Shown: positions 53,056 through 62,667 of the stretch, one piece after another
Position numbering within the stretch: the stretch's first letter is position 1
How the letters are laid out: each line of letters begins with the position of its first letter
Source: Microbacterium faecale
Lineage (GTDB): Bacteria; Actinomycetota; Actinomycetes; Actinomycetales; Microbacteriaceae
Reading direction: 5' to 3'
Length of the DNA stretch: 64,000 nucleotides
Assembly (NCBI RefSeq): GCF_014640975.1
Contig: NZ_BMHO01000001.1
Span: 382,166-446,165, forward strand
The notes under the pieces: generated by a model
What the model saw: the letters and a program-made list of their open reading frames with translations, nothing else
What the model was told of the DNA's origin: nothing
Databases searched by the model: none
Position numbers and translations under genes: made by a program

Positions 53056-53837
53056 GAGGTGCTCCCCGCGTCGGCCTGCCACGGCAGGATGCGGCCGGCG
53101 ACGCCGTCGAACCCGACCGTCGTGAGCAGGCCCAGCACCGCGATGCACAGCAGGGCGACATACATGTCCGTCACCCGCAGGATCTGCCAGTTCTCCCAGA
53201 GGAAGTTGCCGAGACCGGAGGGCGCGCCAACCATCTCGATCGCGATCACGGCGATCAGCCCGAAGCCCAGCGAGATCCGGATCCCCGTGACGATCGAGGG
53301 CAGCGCGCCGGGAACCAGGATCCGGAAGAACCGCCGCGCGCCGCGGCAGTCGTAATTGTCCGCCACCTCGATCAGCGTCTTACTGATGCTGTTCACGCCC
53401 GCGACGGTGTACAGGATCATCACGATCAGCGGCGTCACGAGCGCCGTCAGGAGCACCGCGGTCTCCGTGCGTCCGAGGATGAAGGTGAGGAACGGGAAGA
53501 ACAGCACCCCGGGGATCGGGTAGACGAATGCCAGCACGGTGCTGATGCCGCGCTCCGTCCACTGCGACGCCGTGATCGCGATCCCGATCCCGACGCCGAT
53601 CAGCACGGCGAGCACGACCGTCACGATGAGCCGGAAGACCGTCATCATGAGGTCGATGCCGAGGCCGGTCTCCGCGTCGGCGATGATCGTGATCCCCGCG
53701 ATGATCCGCGTCGGTTCTGGGAAGAACGTCTCCGGGATCACCCCCGTGCGCGACAGCAGCTCCCACACTGCGAGCAGTGCCAGCGGACCGACGACGAGCG
53801 CCCACCGCTCGCGCAGGAACCGCGCGATCGACGTCAC
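53052..53837 (-). CDS. ABC importer permease (SsuC/TauC-like), first copy
   Basis: 261 residues with six helices and the EAA-type loop (KTLIEVADNYDCRGARRFFR). It overlaps both the ATPase gene and the second permease by 4 nt. Two different permeases with one binding protein and one ATPase are found in some SsuABC-like importers of pyrimidines or aromatic compounds. Confidence 0.9.
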   Translation of the reverse strand: MTSIARFLRERWALVVGPLALLAVWELLSRTGVIPETFFPEPTRIIAGITIIADAETGLGIDLMMTVFRLIVTVVLAVLIGVGIGIAITASQWTERGISTVLAFVYPIPGVLFFPFLTFILGRTETAVLLTALVTPLIVMILYTVAGVNSISKTLIEVADNYDCRGARRFFRILVPGALPSIVTGIRISLGFGLIAVIAIEMVGAPSGLGNFLWENWQILRVTDMYVALLCIAVLGLLTTVGFDGVAGRILPWQADAGSTS

Positions 53838-54628
53838 TGTTCCCCGCCGGTCATCGCCGCCTGCACCTCGTCGCGCAGGTGGTTCCAGATGTTCTGCGAG
53901 AGCTTCGCGAACTCCTCCGTTCCGCGCAGCTCGGGGCCGCGATCGAGCGGGAAGTCCAGCTCGATGATGTCGCGGATGCGGCCGGGTCGCGCCGACATCA
54001 GCATGACGCGGTCGGAGAGGAACACCGCCTCGTCGATCGCGTGGGTGATGTAAAGCACCGTCGGCCGCGACTCCTGCCGAAGTTCGAGGATCTGCTCCTG
54101 GAGAAGCGTGCGCGTCTGTGCGTCGAGGGCGCCGAGAGGCTCGTCCATGAGCAGGATCTCGGCGTCCTGCGCGAGGGCGCGCGCGATGCCGACGCGCTGC
54201 TTCATCCCGCCCGAGAGCTGGTGCGGATAGAAGTCGCCGAAGCGGTCGAGGCCGAGCCGAGCGAGCTGCGCATCAGCGATCTCGGCCGCCTCCCGCTTCG
54301 ACACGTCGCGGTTGCGCGGCCCGAACGCGACGTTGTCGCGCACCGACAGCCACGGGAATAGCGCGTGCTCCTGGAACACCATCGCCGTCTTCGGCCGTCC
54401 GGGCTTCGACTGACGGATGTCGACCGTTCCGGCGGTCGGCGGCTGCAGACCCGCGACAAGTCTCAGCAGCGTCGACTTGCCGCATCCGGACGGCCCCACG
54501 ATCGAGACGAACTCCGACTCGTGGATCTCCAGAGAGACGTCCTCGAGCGCCGTCACCTCCTCCGCTCCGGGGAATCGCTTCGTGACGCCCGTCAGTCGCA
54601 CCTTGGCGTCCACCGTCCGGTCGCTCAT
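53834..54628 (-). CDS. ABC importer ATP-binding protein (SsuB/TauB-like)
   Basis: 264 residues. Walker A GPSGCGKSTLLR, signature LSGGMKQRVGIARAL, Walker B EILLMDEPLGALDAQT and the switch His (LYITHAIDEAV) are intact. It belongs to the nitrate/sulfonate/taurine class. It sits between the binding-protein gene (18 nt upstream) and the permeases. Confidence 0.94.
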   Translation of the reverse strand: MSDRTVDAKVRLTGVTKRFPGAEEVTALEDVSLEIHESEFVSIVGPSGCGKSTLLRLVAGLQPPTAGTVDIRQSKPGRPKTAMVFQEHALFPWLSVRDNVAFGPRNRDVSKREAAEIADAQLARLGLDRFGDFYPHQLSGGMKQRVGIARALAQDAEILLMDEPLGALDAQTRTLLQEQILELRQESRPTVLYITHAIDEAVFLSDRVMLMSARPGRIRDIIELDFPLDRGPELRGTEEFAKLSQNIWNHLRDEVQAAMTGGEQ

Positions 54629-54646
54629 CCGCGCTCACCCTTCCTG

Positions 54647-55717
54647 TCAGTTCCCGAGCGCGGCGTCACGCCACGAGAAGTCCCAGATCTGCTCTTCCGG
54701 GATGAGCTCGTCGTAGTTCAGCGAGCCCTGTTCCATGTAGAACTCCTGAAGTTCGAGCACCTGAGCGAGGTCGACGGTCAGGTCGCCGTGGATGTGATGC
54801 TGGCGCGACTGGGCGACGATCTCCGGGTCGGCACCCGTGTACTGCTCGATAAGGTCGAGCATCTCCGGGGTGTCCCAGCCGCCGGTGTCGAGCTCCTCGG
54901 CCGCCATCGCGTATGCCCGCATGAAGTCGGTCGCCGCGTCGGGGTTCGCCTCGGCCCAGTCGGTGTTGAACAGGATGCCCGTGAACGGGATCGGCGGCTC
55001 ATCGGGCGTCGACCAGGGGCGGTATCCGGCGTCGTTGTTCTCGGCCTGCGTCGGGAACGGCTCGGAGAGGATCCCTCCGACGATGCCGCCGTTGGCCAGC
55101 GCGGGCACCTGATCGGGGAACGGGATGTACTCGAGGTTGATGTCGGACATCGACAGACCGACTTGCTCGAGCGCGAGCCCGAGCACAGCCTCGGTGACCA
55201 CGCCCGGTCCGTTGACGGCGAACGTCTCGCCGGCATAGTCGGACATGTCTTCGGCGATCTCTGCGCCCTCTTCTGCGGAGCCGGCGACCTGCGAGGACAG
55301 GATGAAATAGTCCTCGACGTAGCCCATGTGCATGGGGGCGACATAGCGCACCGGCAGGTCCTCGGCGAACGCGTTGTACGCCGCCGACCCGATCCCGGCG
55401 AAGCCCGTCTCGTATTGCCCGGTCGCGACGCCCGTGATCGAGTCGTTGCCGCTCGAGACCTCCACCATCTCGACGTCGATCCCGACCTCATCCGCGTACT
55501 TCTCGGCCATGAGGAACAGCGGAAGCGACGACCCGGTCGCGAGATACGCGATCTGGATCGTGTCACCTCCGCCGTTCTCGCCGCCCTCGTCCTCGCCGCC
55601 TCCCGCGGCGTTGCCGAGCCCGTCTCCCTCCGCGCATCCGGCGAGGACGAGTGCCGTGGCCGCGCCGATCGCGGCGAACGCGAGGCGCCGTTGTGTCTTC
55701 TTGCTGCTGCTGATCAT
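54647..55717 (-). CDS. ABC importer substrate-binding lipoprotein (SsuA/NMT1-like)
   Basis: 356 residues with lipobox Cys28 (LVLAGCAEG), then an acidic/Gly linker and an NMT1/SsuA-like fold (IQIAYLATGSSLPLFLMAEK, YETGFAGIGSAAYNAFAEDL). It likely binds a small carboxylate, sulfonate or pyrimidine. The ligand cannot be told from the sequence. Confidence 0.9.
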   Translation of the reverse strand: MISSSKKTQRRLAFAAIGAATALVLAGCAEGDGLGNAAGGGEDEGGENGGGDTIQIAYLATGSSLPLFLMAEKYADEVGIDVEMVEVSSGNDSITGVATGQYETGFAGIGSAAYNAFAEDLPVRYVAPMHMGYVEDYFILSSQVAGSAEEGAEIAEDMSDYAGETFAVNGPGVVTEAVLGLALEQVGLSMSDINLEYIPFPDQVPALANGGIVGGILSEPFPTQAENNDAGYRPWSTPDEPPIPFTGILFNTDWAEANPDAATDFMRAYAMAAEELDTGGWDTPEMLDLIEQYTGADPEIVAQSRQHHIHGDLTVDLAQVLELQEFYMEQGSLNYDELIPEEQIWDFSWRDAALGN

Positions 55718-55779
55718 GCCGAAACTCCCTTGTTCCTGCGGTGCGTACTTCTGGGGGTGTGGAGGCGGTGATGCCTCGT

Positions 55780-57441
55780 TCAGGTGTGGTCAGGACCGTC
55801 GCCGGCGGCCATCAGCCATGACGCCCGGCCGGTGATCTTCGCGTCCACGATGAGCGGACGTTCGCGCGGTGAGTCGAGCCAGGCGCGCACGGGGGCGAGG
55901 TCGTCCATCGACCGGACGGTCACGCCGTCGCAGCCATACCCGCGGGCGATGGCGGCGATGTCGGTGTCGGGGAAGCGCACGATCTCCTGTTCCTCTTCCG
56001 TCGAGTCAGGAAACAGGTGGACCTCGGCGCCGTATGCGCTGTCGTTGTACACGACGATGAGCATGCCCAGCCCCAGCCGGGCGGCCGTCTCGAGCTCGGC
56101 GGCCGCCATCAGCAGCGAACCGTCGCCCACGCCCAGCACGGTCAGCCGGTCGGGGCGTGCGATCGCCGCGCCGACGGCGCTGGCCAGTCCCATTCCGATC
56201 GCTTGGAACGACAGCGGCAGCACGAAGCCCGCGTCATCCGGCACCCTCAGATGCGCGCCGGGGTAGCAGTTGACGTTGCCGCCATCGACGACGACGGTGC
56301 GCTCCATCGGCGCAAGCGCGTCGATCGCGTTGGTGAGCTCGGCGGGGTCGACGAAACCGGGCTCGTCGACCTTCTCGACCGGCTGATCCTTCCAGTAGCG
56401 CACGGACTGCACCCGCTCGGCGATCTCCGGTGTGCGGTAACCCGTGCGAGGGGGGCCCGCCGACAGCAGTGCCTCCTGGGTCGCCCGCGCGACCGCCCCC
56501 GCGTCGCCGACGATTCCGAGATCGACGAGGCGATGCATGCCGATCGCCTCGGCGCGGTCGTCGATCTGCACGAGACGGATGCCATCGGTCAACGACCCGT
56601 TGCGGGTCGTCCACGTGTTGAGCGCTGCGCCGAAGACGACGATCAGGTCGCTCTCACTCACCAGTTCGGCTGCGCCGTCGGTGGCGAATCCGCCAATGAT
56701 GTCGAGGGCCCAGTCGTCGCCCTCGAAAACTCCGCGACCGCCGCCCGAGGCGATCAACAGCGCACCGGATGTCGCCGCGAGCTCGCGGATGTCGCGCTTC
56801 GCCAGCCGCGAGCCGCGACCGCCGATGATGACGGGGCGTTCGGAGGAGCCGAGCAGGCCGGCGAGGGCCTCGACGTCGGCGGGCGCGACGGCGACGGCCG
56901 GTTGGCTCAGTTCGGTCGCGGGGCGCGCCGCCGGGTACGCGGTCTGCTCCTCTTGGAGGTCGATCGGCATCGACAGTACGACCGTCTTCCGCTCCACCTG
57001 CGCGACGCGATACGCGCGGGCCGCGTCGGCGACGGCCGAGGCGGCGGAGTGGATCCGCATGGGCGTCGCACCGACCGCCGCCACCGCCGCGTCCTGGTCG
57101 ATGTAGAAGTTCGAGGTGACGTCACCCTGCGCCGTATCCGCCGCCAGCACCAGGACCGGCGTGTGACACTTCGCGGCCTCCGCGATGCCAGTGAGCCCGT
57201 TCGTGAGACCGCAGCCCTGATGCAGCGAGACCGCAGCGACGTCGCCGGTCACCCGCGCGTAGGCATCTGCCATGGTCGCGGCGCCCATCTCGTGGCGAGC
57301 GGCCGTGAACGCGACTCCCCCGCGCAGTAGCGCGTTCGTCACCCGGAAGTTGCCGCTGCCGACCACGCCGAAGATCTGCGCAAGCCCCAGCTCACTCAGC
57401 ACGCGTCCTACTGCGTCGGCGACCCTCATCGTCTTTGCCAT
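55780..57441 (-). CDS. thiamine-diphosphate-dependent enzyme (acetolactate synthase/benzoylformate decarboxylase family)
   Basis: 553 residues. The cofactor-activating Glu lies in AARHEMGAATMADAYAR. The central domain has GGRGSRLAKRD, and the diphosphate-binding motif is GDGSLLMAAAELETA followed by VVYNDSAYGAE. The family covers 2-oxo-acid decarboxylases, carboligases and lyases, so the substrate is open. It leads the operon of the SsuABC-like importer and is divergent from a LysR regulator, which suggests it processes the imported compound. Confidence 0.88.
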   Translation of the reverse strand: MAKTMRVADAVGRVLSELGLAQIFGVVGSGNFRVTNALLRGGVAFTAARHEMGAATMADAYARVTGDVAAVSLHQGCGLTNGLTGIAEAAKCHTPVLVLAADTAQGDVTSNFYIDQDAAVAAVGATPMRIHSAASAVADAARAYRVAQVERKTVVLSMPIDLQEEQTAYPAARPATELSQPAVAVAPADVEALAGLLGSSERPVIIGGRGSRLAKRDIRELAATSGALLIASGGGRGVFEGDDWALDIIGGFATDGAAELVSESDLIVVFGAALNTWTTRNGSLTDGIRLVQIDDRAEAIGMHRLVDLGIVGDAGAVARATQEALLSAGPPRTGYRTPEIAERVQSVRYWKDQPVEKVDEPGFVDPAELTNAIDALAPMERTVVVDGGNVNCYPGAHLRVPDDAGFVLPLSFQAIGMGLASAVGAAIARPDRLTVLGVGDGSLLMAAAELETAARLGLGMLIVVYNDSAYGAEVHLFPDSTEEEQEIVRFPDTDIAAIARGYGCDGVTVRSMDDLAPVRAWLDSPRERPLIVDAKITGRASWLMAAGDGPDHT

Positions 57442-57502
57442 ACCACCCGATGCCTCTCAGCCGGTCCTCGTCGACCGGTTGCTGAACACGCTAGGGACCT
57501 GA

Positions 57503-57517
57503 TTGACGTGCGTCCAA
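57503..57517. promoter_or_regulatory. candidate LysR-type box TTGACGTGCGTCCAA
   Basis: An imperfect dyad TTG-N9-CAA that contains a T-N11-A core, 45 nt before the LysR start and 62 nt from the TPP-enzyme start on the other strand. This is the expected place for a LysR binding site. Confidence 0.4.
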
Positions 57518-57561
57518 TAGATATTCAGCATCGCTCTTATGCAGGTGACTAATATCAAGGG

Positions 57562-58470
57562 GTGGAGCTCACCGTTGATCTCAACCTGCTGCGCACCTTC
57601 GTGGTCGTCTATCGCGCGCGCAACATCACCCGCGCCGCCGAGACGCTTCATCTGTCGCAGCCCGCCGTCAGCCACGCGCTGAAGCGACTGCGCGATCACT
57701 TCGATGACCCGCTGTTCATCCGCACGCGCGCGGGCGTCGCGCCGACCCGATTGGCGACGAGCGTCTACGCCGAGGTCAACGGGCCGCTCTCGCAGCTCGT
57801 CGCCAGCACAGCGGACCGCACCCGCTTCGATCCCGCGAGCTCCACCCGGCGCTTCCGCATCGCGCTCACGGATCTCGGCGAGGCGGGGCTCCTCCCGCGC
57901 ATCCTCCAGGCGACCGGGAGCGCGGGGTCGGGTATCGAGATCGAGACCGTTCCCCTCGACATTGCGACGGTGGCGAATGACGTCCTCTCCCGCGACGTGG
58001 ATGCCGCGATCGGAAGCTCGCCCGTGCCGGGGCCCGTCGCCCAGGAGGTGCTGTTCCACGACCGATACGGCTGTCTCGTGCCGGAGGACCTTGAGGCGCA
58101 GGACAACACGGTGAGCGTCGAGGATCTCCGCCGCCTTCCCGAGGTGCGGGTCGGTCCCTCGGCCGGTCACCGGACAATCACGGAGGCCGTCACGACCCTC
58201 GGCGCCGGCATCCTGTCGGACGTGCCCCACGTCGAGGTGAACCGCTTCACCTCACTGGCGCGCATCGTCGCGCAGTGCGGGTTCTTCGCGATCGTTCCGG
58301 TCGACGCGTTCTCCCGTCTCATCACAGGTCTCGAGGGAACCAAGCTGCTCGAGCTGCCCTTCGCCTCACCGCGCACCGGCGTGCACCTCATCTCGCACCG
58401 CGACGCCGAGGGGTCCTCAGCGCACGCCTGGTTCCTCAGCACCGTGCGCAGAGCGCTCATCAACAGCTGA
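57562..58470 (+). CDS. LysR-family transcriptional regulator
   Basis: 302 residues from a GTG start. The N-terminal HTH (LNLLRTFVVVYRARNITRAA, LHLSQPAVSHALKRLRDHF) and the periplasmic-binding-like effector domain are normal. AAGGGG is directly before the start. It is divergent from the TPP-enzyme/importer operon and probably activates it in response to the imported compound. Confidence 0.92.
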   Translation: MELTVDLNLLRTFVVVYRARNITRAAETLHLSQPAVSHALKRLRDHFDDPLFIRTRAGVAPTRLATSVYAEVNGPLSQLVASTADRTRFDPASSTRRFRIALTDLGEAGLLPRILQATGSAGSGIEIETVPLDIATVANDVLSRDVDAAIGSSPVPGPVAQEVLFHDRYGCLVPEDLEAQDNTVSVEDLRRLPEVRVGPSAGHRTITEAVTTLGAGILSDVPHVEVNRFTSLARIVAQCGFFAIVPVDAFSRLITGLEGTKLLELPFASPRTGVHLISHRDAEGSSAHAWFLSTVRRALINS

Positions 58471-58487
58471 CGCCCGCTCCGTATCGC

Positions 58488-59462
58488 TCACCCCGGCAGC
58501 AGTGCGGCCCCGATCGCGGGCACGTGCGAGAAGGCCGGTTCCCGTTCGATCCGGTCGGCGAGCCGCAGTTCGGTGAGGAACGGGGAGGCCGCCGCCGCGC
58601 GGTCGAGTTCACGGGCGACCGCGCCTCGCAGCCGCTCACCGAGGCGGGAGACGCCGCCGCCGAGCACGACGCGCTCGACGTCGGTCGCGAGCACGAGGAT
58701 CCGTGCGGCCGCCGCGATCGCGTGCACGGCGTCATCGCGGATCCGGATCGCGCGTTCGTCGCCCGCGTCGGCCGCGTCGAAGACGACCAGCGGCGCGGGC
58801 GGGATCGCGGGAGGGCGGTCGGTGGCTGGCAGCACTGGCGAGACGTCGGTCGGTGTCCGCGCGGCCGCGTGCGCGCCGACGACCTCGGCGAGCGCCGGTT
58901 CTGTCGCATGCCAGCGCCGCGCGATGGCCGCCCCGCCCGCGAAGGCCTCGATGCAGCCGCGCTGGCCGCAGGCGCAGACCGGGCCGGCGGGGTCGACCGG
59001 GATGTGGCCGATCTCGCCCGCGGCACCGGAGGCGCCGCGTCGGACCGTCCCGTCGGTCACGATCCCGGCCGCGATGCCCGTGCCGAGATTCAGGTAGGCG
59101 AGCGATCCGCCCCGCGTCGCGTGCGCGCCGAGTGCCGCGGCCCGCACGTCGTTGTCGATCGCGACCGGCACGGCCAGCCGCCCGCGCAGCGCGGCCGCGA
59201 GATCCGTCTCCCGCAGATCGAGGTTCACGGCGTGCCGCACGATGCCGTCGGCGACGATCCCGGGGATACCGACGCCCACCGAGACCAGCTCACGGCGCCC
59301 GTCGGCGAGCTCCGCGACCAGCCCGCGCACGGTGTCGACGACGCCGTCCGGTCCGATGCGCGTCGCCCGCCGTGCCGACGCGACGACGCGACCGCCCGCG
59401 GCGAGCGCGACCGCTTCGGCGTTCGTTCCGCCGACGTCGACGCCGATACGGACCCGGTTCAT
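58488..59462 (-). CDS. ROK-family sugar kinase
   Basis: 324 residues from ATG 59462, which overlaps the previous stop. The phosphate-binding start GVDVGGTNAEAV, catalytic Asp in VAIDNDVRAAALG, the ROK signature YLNLGTGIAAGIV and the zinc motif CACGQRGCIEAFAGG are present. It probably phosphorylates the imported sugar (glucose or an N-acetyl-hexosamine). Last gene of the importer operon. Confidence 0.9.
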   Translation of the reverse strand: MNRVRIGVDVGGTNAEAVALAAGGRVVASARRATRIGPDGVVDTVRGLVAELADGRRELVSVGVGIPGIVADGIVRHAVNLDLRETDLAAALRGRLAVPVAIDNDVRAAALGAHATRGGSLAYLNLGTGIAAGIVTDGTVRRGASGAAGEIGHIPVDPAGPVCACGQRGCIEAFAGGAAIARRWHATEPALAEVVGAHAAARTPTDVSPVLPATDRPPAIPPAPLVVFDAADAGDERAIRIRDDAVHAIAAAARILVLATDVERVVLGGGVSRLGERLRGAVARELDRAAAASPFLTELRLADRIEREPAFSHVPAIGAALLPG

Positions 59463-60358
59463 CCCTTCACCGCGCCGGCGACCATGCCCTGGGCCATCCG
59501 CCCCTGCACGATGAGGAAGAAGATCACGACGGGGATTGCACACAGCGTCGACCCGGCCATGATGACGGCCCAGTCGGTCTCCTTCGTCGCCTGCACGAAC
59601 GCCCGCAGCCAGACCGGCAGCGTGCGGGTCTCGGGGCGGGTCATGATCACGAGCGCGTAGATGAACTCGTTCCACGCCTGGATGAAGCAGAACACTCCCG
59701 TCGCCGCGAACCCCGGTCCGAGCAGGGGGAACGTCACGCGCCAGAAGGCGCCCATGCGCGTGCACCCGTCGATCATCGCCGCTTCCTCGAGCTCGATCGG
59801 CACGCCGCGGACGAAGCCGCGCAGTGTCCAGATCGTGAAGGGAAGCACCATGGCGACGTACACCGCGGTGAGTCCGACGGCGCTGTTGAGCAGCTGCCAT
59901 CCGTCGAGCACGCGGTGTGTCGAGATGATCAACGCCTCGACGGGGATCATCTGGATCACGAGGATTCCGACGATGATCGACTTCCGACTGCGGAAGCGGA
60001 AGCGGCTCAGGGCGAGCGCAGCGAAGAACGCGAACAGCAGCGCGACGAGGACCGCCGTGACGGTCACGACAATGCTCATCGCGAGCGCGGGCAGGAAGAT
60101 GATGCTGCCGCTCGGCTGCGTGATCACCTCGGCGAAGTTCGACAGTGTGAACTCATCGGGCCAGAAGTGCGGCGTCTGCTCGCGCACCGCCGAGTTCGGC
60201 AGCAGCGCGGAGTTGATCATCCAGTAGACGGGGAACGCGCTCGCGAGGATGACGATAGCCGCCGCGGCATTCAGCAACGCACGTGAGGGGCGCGCCCGTC
60301 GGCCACGAGGGGCCCGGATCCGTGCGTCGCCCGTGACGAGCGTCCGGGTCTGGCTCAC
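59459..60358 (-). CDS. ABC sugar importer permease 2 (CUT1)
   Basis: 299 residues from GTG 60358, overlapping the previous stop. Six helices and the EAA motif ELEEAAMIDGCTRMGAFWRV are present. It pairs with the MalF-like permease encoded upstream. Confidence 0.92.
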   Translation of the reverse strand: MSQTRTLVTGDARIRAPRGRRARPSRALLNAAAAIVILASAFPVYWMINSALLPNSAVREQTPHFWPDEFTLSNFAEVITQPSGSIIFLPALAMSIVVTVTAVLVALLFAFFAALALSRFRFRSRKSIIVGILVIQMIPVEALIISTHRVLDGWQLLNSAVGLTAVYVAMVLPFTIWTLRGFVRGVPIELEEAAMIDGCTRMGAFWRVTFPLLGPGFAATGVFCFIQAWNEFIYALVIMTRPETRTLPVWLRAFVQATKETDWAVIMAGSTLCAIPVVIFFLIVQGRMAQGMVAGAVKG

Positions 60359-61323
60359 AGTTCCTCTTCCTTCACGGTGGCGAGCACGTAATAGCCCGAG
60401 ATGACGAGCATGATGGCGACGAGGATCACGGAGATCGCACCGGCCGCGCCCTGGTCTCCGCCGGCGGTCGCGACCTCGTAGATGTAGGTGCCGACGACGT
60501 TCGTCTCGCTGCGCAGTCCGCCGATGGTCTGCAGCGTGTAGATCTGCGTGAAGACGCGCATGTCCCAGATGATCTGCAGCACGAGAACGACGAGCACGAC
60601 GCCCCGGATGAACGGGAAAGTCACGAGCCGGAAGCGCTGCCACGGGCTGGCGCCGTCAAGCGCGGCCGCTTCCAGCACCTCCTCGGGGACCTGACTGAGC
60701 GCCGCGTAGGTCGTGAACGCCGCGAACGGCACACCCATCCACGTCACGATGATCGTCGCGACGAAGAAGAAGCTCAGCGGCTCGTACAGCCAGGAGTGCC
60801 CGATCATGTCGACGCCCGGAATCAGCGACAGCACGTAGTTCGCGAGCCCGGACCGGGCCTCGAAGATCCAGCCCCAGATCGTCGTCGCCGAGATCGGTGG
60901 CATGGCCCACGCCAGCAGGAGGCTGAGCGACACCGCCACGGTCATCACGCGTCCGAGCTTCGTCATCATCACCGCGATGCCGACGCCGAGCACCATGGTC
61001 AGCGCGACATTGACGCCGGCGAACGCAATCGATCGCGTCAGGACGCCCCAGAACACGGGATCCGCGAGCACGCGCGCGTAGTTGTCGAGGGCGACGAACT
61101 CTGGCTCGGCGCCGAAGATCTGCGCGCGGCCGAACTCCTGGAACGACATGATGACCAGCTGCAGGAGCGGCCATCCGGTCAGCGCGGCGACGATGAGGCC
61201 GGCCGGGATGAGCAGCGGAGCCGGTCCGCGCAACAAGGACCCGCGGCCGGCGGGGCGCCTCGGTGGACGCGGCCCCGGCGCGGTCGTCGCGCCGCGCCGG
61301 GGTGGGGAAGCGGTCAGGGTCAT
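60355..61323 (-). CDS. ABC sugar importer permease 1 (CUT1)
   Basis: 322 residues with a long basic Pro/Arg-rich N-terminus, six helices and the EAA motif EVLEAAALDGASPWQRFRLV. It starts 4 nt after the binding-protein stop. As in the first CUT1 cluster, no ATPase gene is present. Confidence 0.92.
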   Translation of the reverse strand: MTLTASPPRRGATTAPGPRPPRRPAGRGSLLRGPAPLLIPAGLIVAALTGWPLLQLVIMSFQEFGRAQIFGAEPEFVALDNYARVLADPVFWGVLTRSIAFAGVNVALTMVLGVGIAVMMTKLGRVMTVAVSLSLLLAWAMPPISATTIWGWIFEARSGLANYVLSLIPGVDMIGHSWLYEPLSFFFVATIIVTWMGVPFAAFTTYAALSQVPEEVLEAAALDGASPWQRFRLVTFPFIRGVVLVVLVLQIIWDMRVFTQIYTLQTIGGLRSETNVVGTYIYEVATAGGDQGAAGAISVILVAIMLVISGYYVLATVKEEEL

Positions 61324-61327
61324 GCGG

Positions 61328-62611
61328 TCAGCCGTTCAGGACCTGTTCGATGTCGGCGTCGAGCGCCTCGGCGAGCGCCGGTATGTCGCCGCCATTGGCG
61401 ATCTGCACGAAGAAGTCCTGCAGCAGCTGCGCGGCCTCGACGTCCGCCCACATGGGCGAGGCGGGCGTGAGCTTCGCCTCGGCGGCGGCCGCCGCGACGT
61501 CGGCGGCGAGCTCGGGCGTTGCGCCCGCCGTCTGGTCGCCCATCGAGGCGAGCGCCGGGACGAGGCCGTTCTCCGCGAGGATGGCCTGGTACTCCTCGCT
61601 CAGCATGATCTCGAGCGCGCTCTTCGCCTGCTCGGGGTGGGCCGAGTTCGCGGAGATCGCGATGTTGGATCCACCCGCGAACACCTGTGCCGCGCCGCCG
61701 TCCGCGCCCGGCAGGGCGAAGGACCCGAGCGACTCGGTCAGGTCGGTGTCGTTGCCGTCGTCATCCGCGACGATCGACCAGTACGCCCAGCTCGGCGCCG
61801 ACAGCATCGCCGCCTCGCCCTCGCGGAACGGCACCCACGCGTCGGTCTCGTCGCCATCCTTCGGCGCCGTCGACGTGTTCATCAGTCGCGCCACCTGCTC
61901 GAGACCCGCAATCGACTCCGGACTCGACAGCTGCGCGTCCCACGTGTCGCCGTCGAGAACGGCGACCTCGCCGCCGTTCTCCCAGATGAAGGGCAGCGCG
62001 TTGTACCAGTCCTTGCCGGGGTACCAGACGCCGGAGACGCCCGTCGCCTCGGCGAGCTGTTCGGCGCCGTCGACGTACTCGTCGAGAGTGGTCGGCTCCT
62101 CGAGCCCGGCCTCGTCGAACATCGCGGTGTTGTAGAACACGACCCGCGATCCGGAGTAGTACGGCGCCGCGTAGAACGTGTCGTCGTACGTACCCGCCTC
62201 GACGAATCCGGGGAGCAGGTCGCCGCCGCCCAGCCCGTCGTACATGTCGCTGATGTCGAGGAACGCGCCCGCCGAGGTGAAGGCTGCCGCCTGCGTGTTG
62301 CCCACCTCAACGACGTCCGGGCTGTCGGATCCGGACAGACTCGTCGTCAACAGGTCGACGAGACCGGTCCACTGCTGCTCCTCAATGGTGAGGGTCCAGC
62401 CATCGTTGTCGGCCTCAAAGGTGTCGATGAGGTGCTGCCGTGCGTCGTCGGGAGTGTCAGCGCCGACGAGCCAGACGCGCAGCTCGCCGCCGTCCGCCGT
62501 ATCCGAGCCGCCCCCGCCGCCGGCGTCGGCATCGGAGGCGGAGCCACAGCCACTCAGGACGAGGGCCGAGGCGCCGAGCAGGGCAGCGCTGCCGATGATC
62601 GTTCGCTTCAT
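61328..62611 (-). CDS. ABC sugar importer substrate-binding lipoprotein (CUT1)
   Basis: 427 residues from ATG 62611, with AAGGAG 7 nt upstream. Lipobox Cys22 (LVLSGCGS), then a Gly/Asp linker and a family 1 binding protein (VVFYNTAMFDEAGLEEPTTL, PFREGEAAMLSAPSWAYW). The neighbouring hexosaminidase and ROK genes suggest an N-acetylglucosamine-containing oligosaccharide as cargo. Confidence 0.92.
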   Translation of the reverse strand: MKRTIIGSAALLGASALVLSGCGSASDADAGGGGGSDTADGGELRVWLVGADTPDDARQHLIDTFEADNDGWTLTIEEQQWTGLVDLLTTSLSGSDSPDVVEVGNTQAAAFTSAGAFLDISDMYDGLGGGDLLPGFVEAGTYDDTFYAAPYYSGSRVVFYNTAMFDEAGLEEPTTLDEYVDGAEQLAEATGVSGVWYPGKDWYNALPFIWENGGEVAVLDGDTWDAQLSSPESIAGLEQVARLMNTSTAPKDGDETDAWVPFREGEAAMLSAPSWAYWSIVADDDGNDTDLTESLGSFALPGADGGAAQVFAGGSNIAISANSAHPEQAKSALEIMLSEEYQAILAENGLVPALASMGDQTAGATPELAADVAAAAAEAKLTPASPMWADVEAAQLLQDFFVQIANGGDIPALAEALDADIEQVLNG

Positions 62612-62667
62612 GATTGCTCCTTGGTGTCGCGCCCGCGGCCATCGCGGGCGATTCTGCATGTGTCGGG

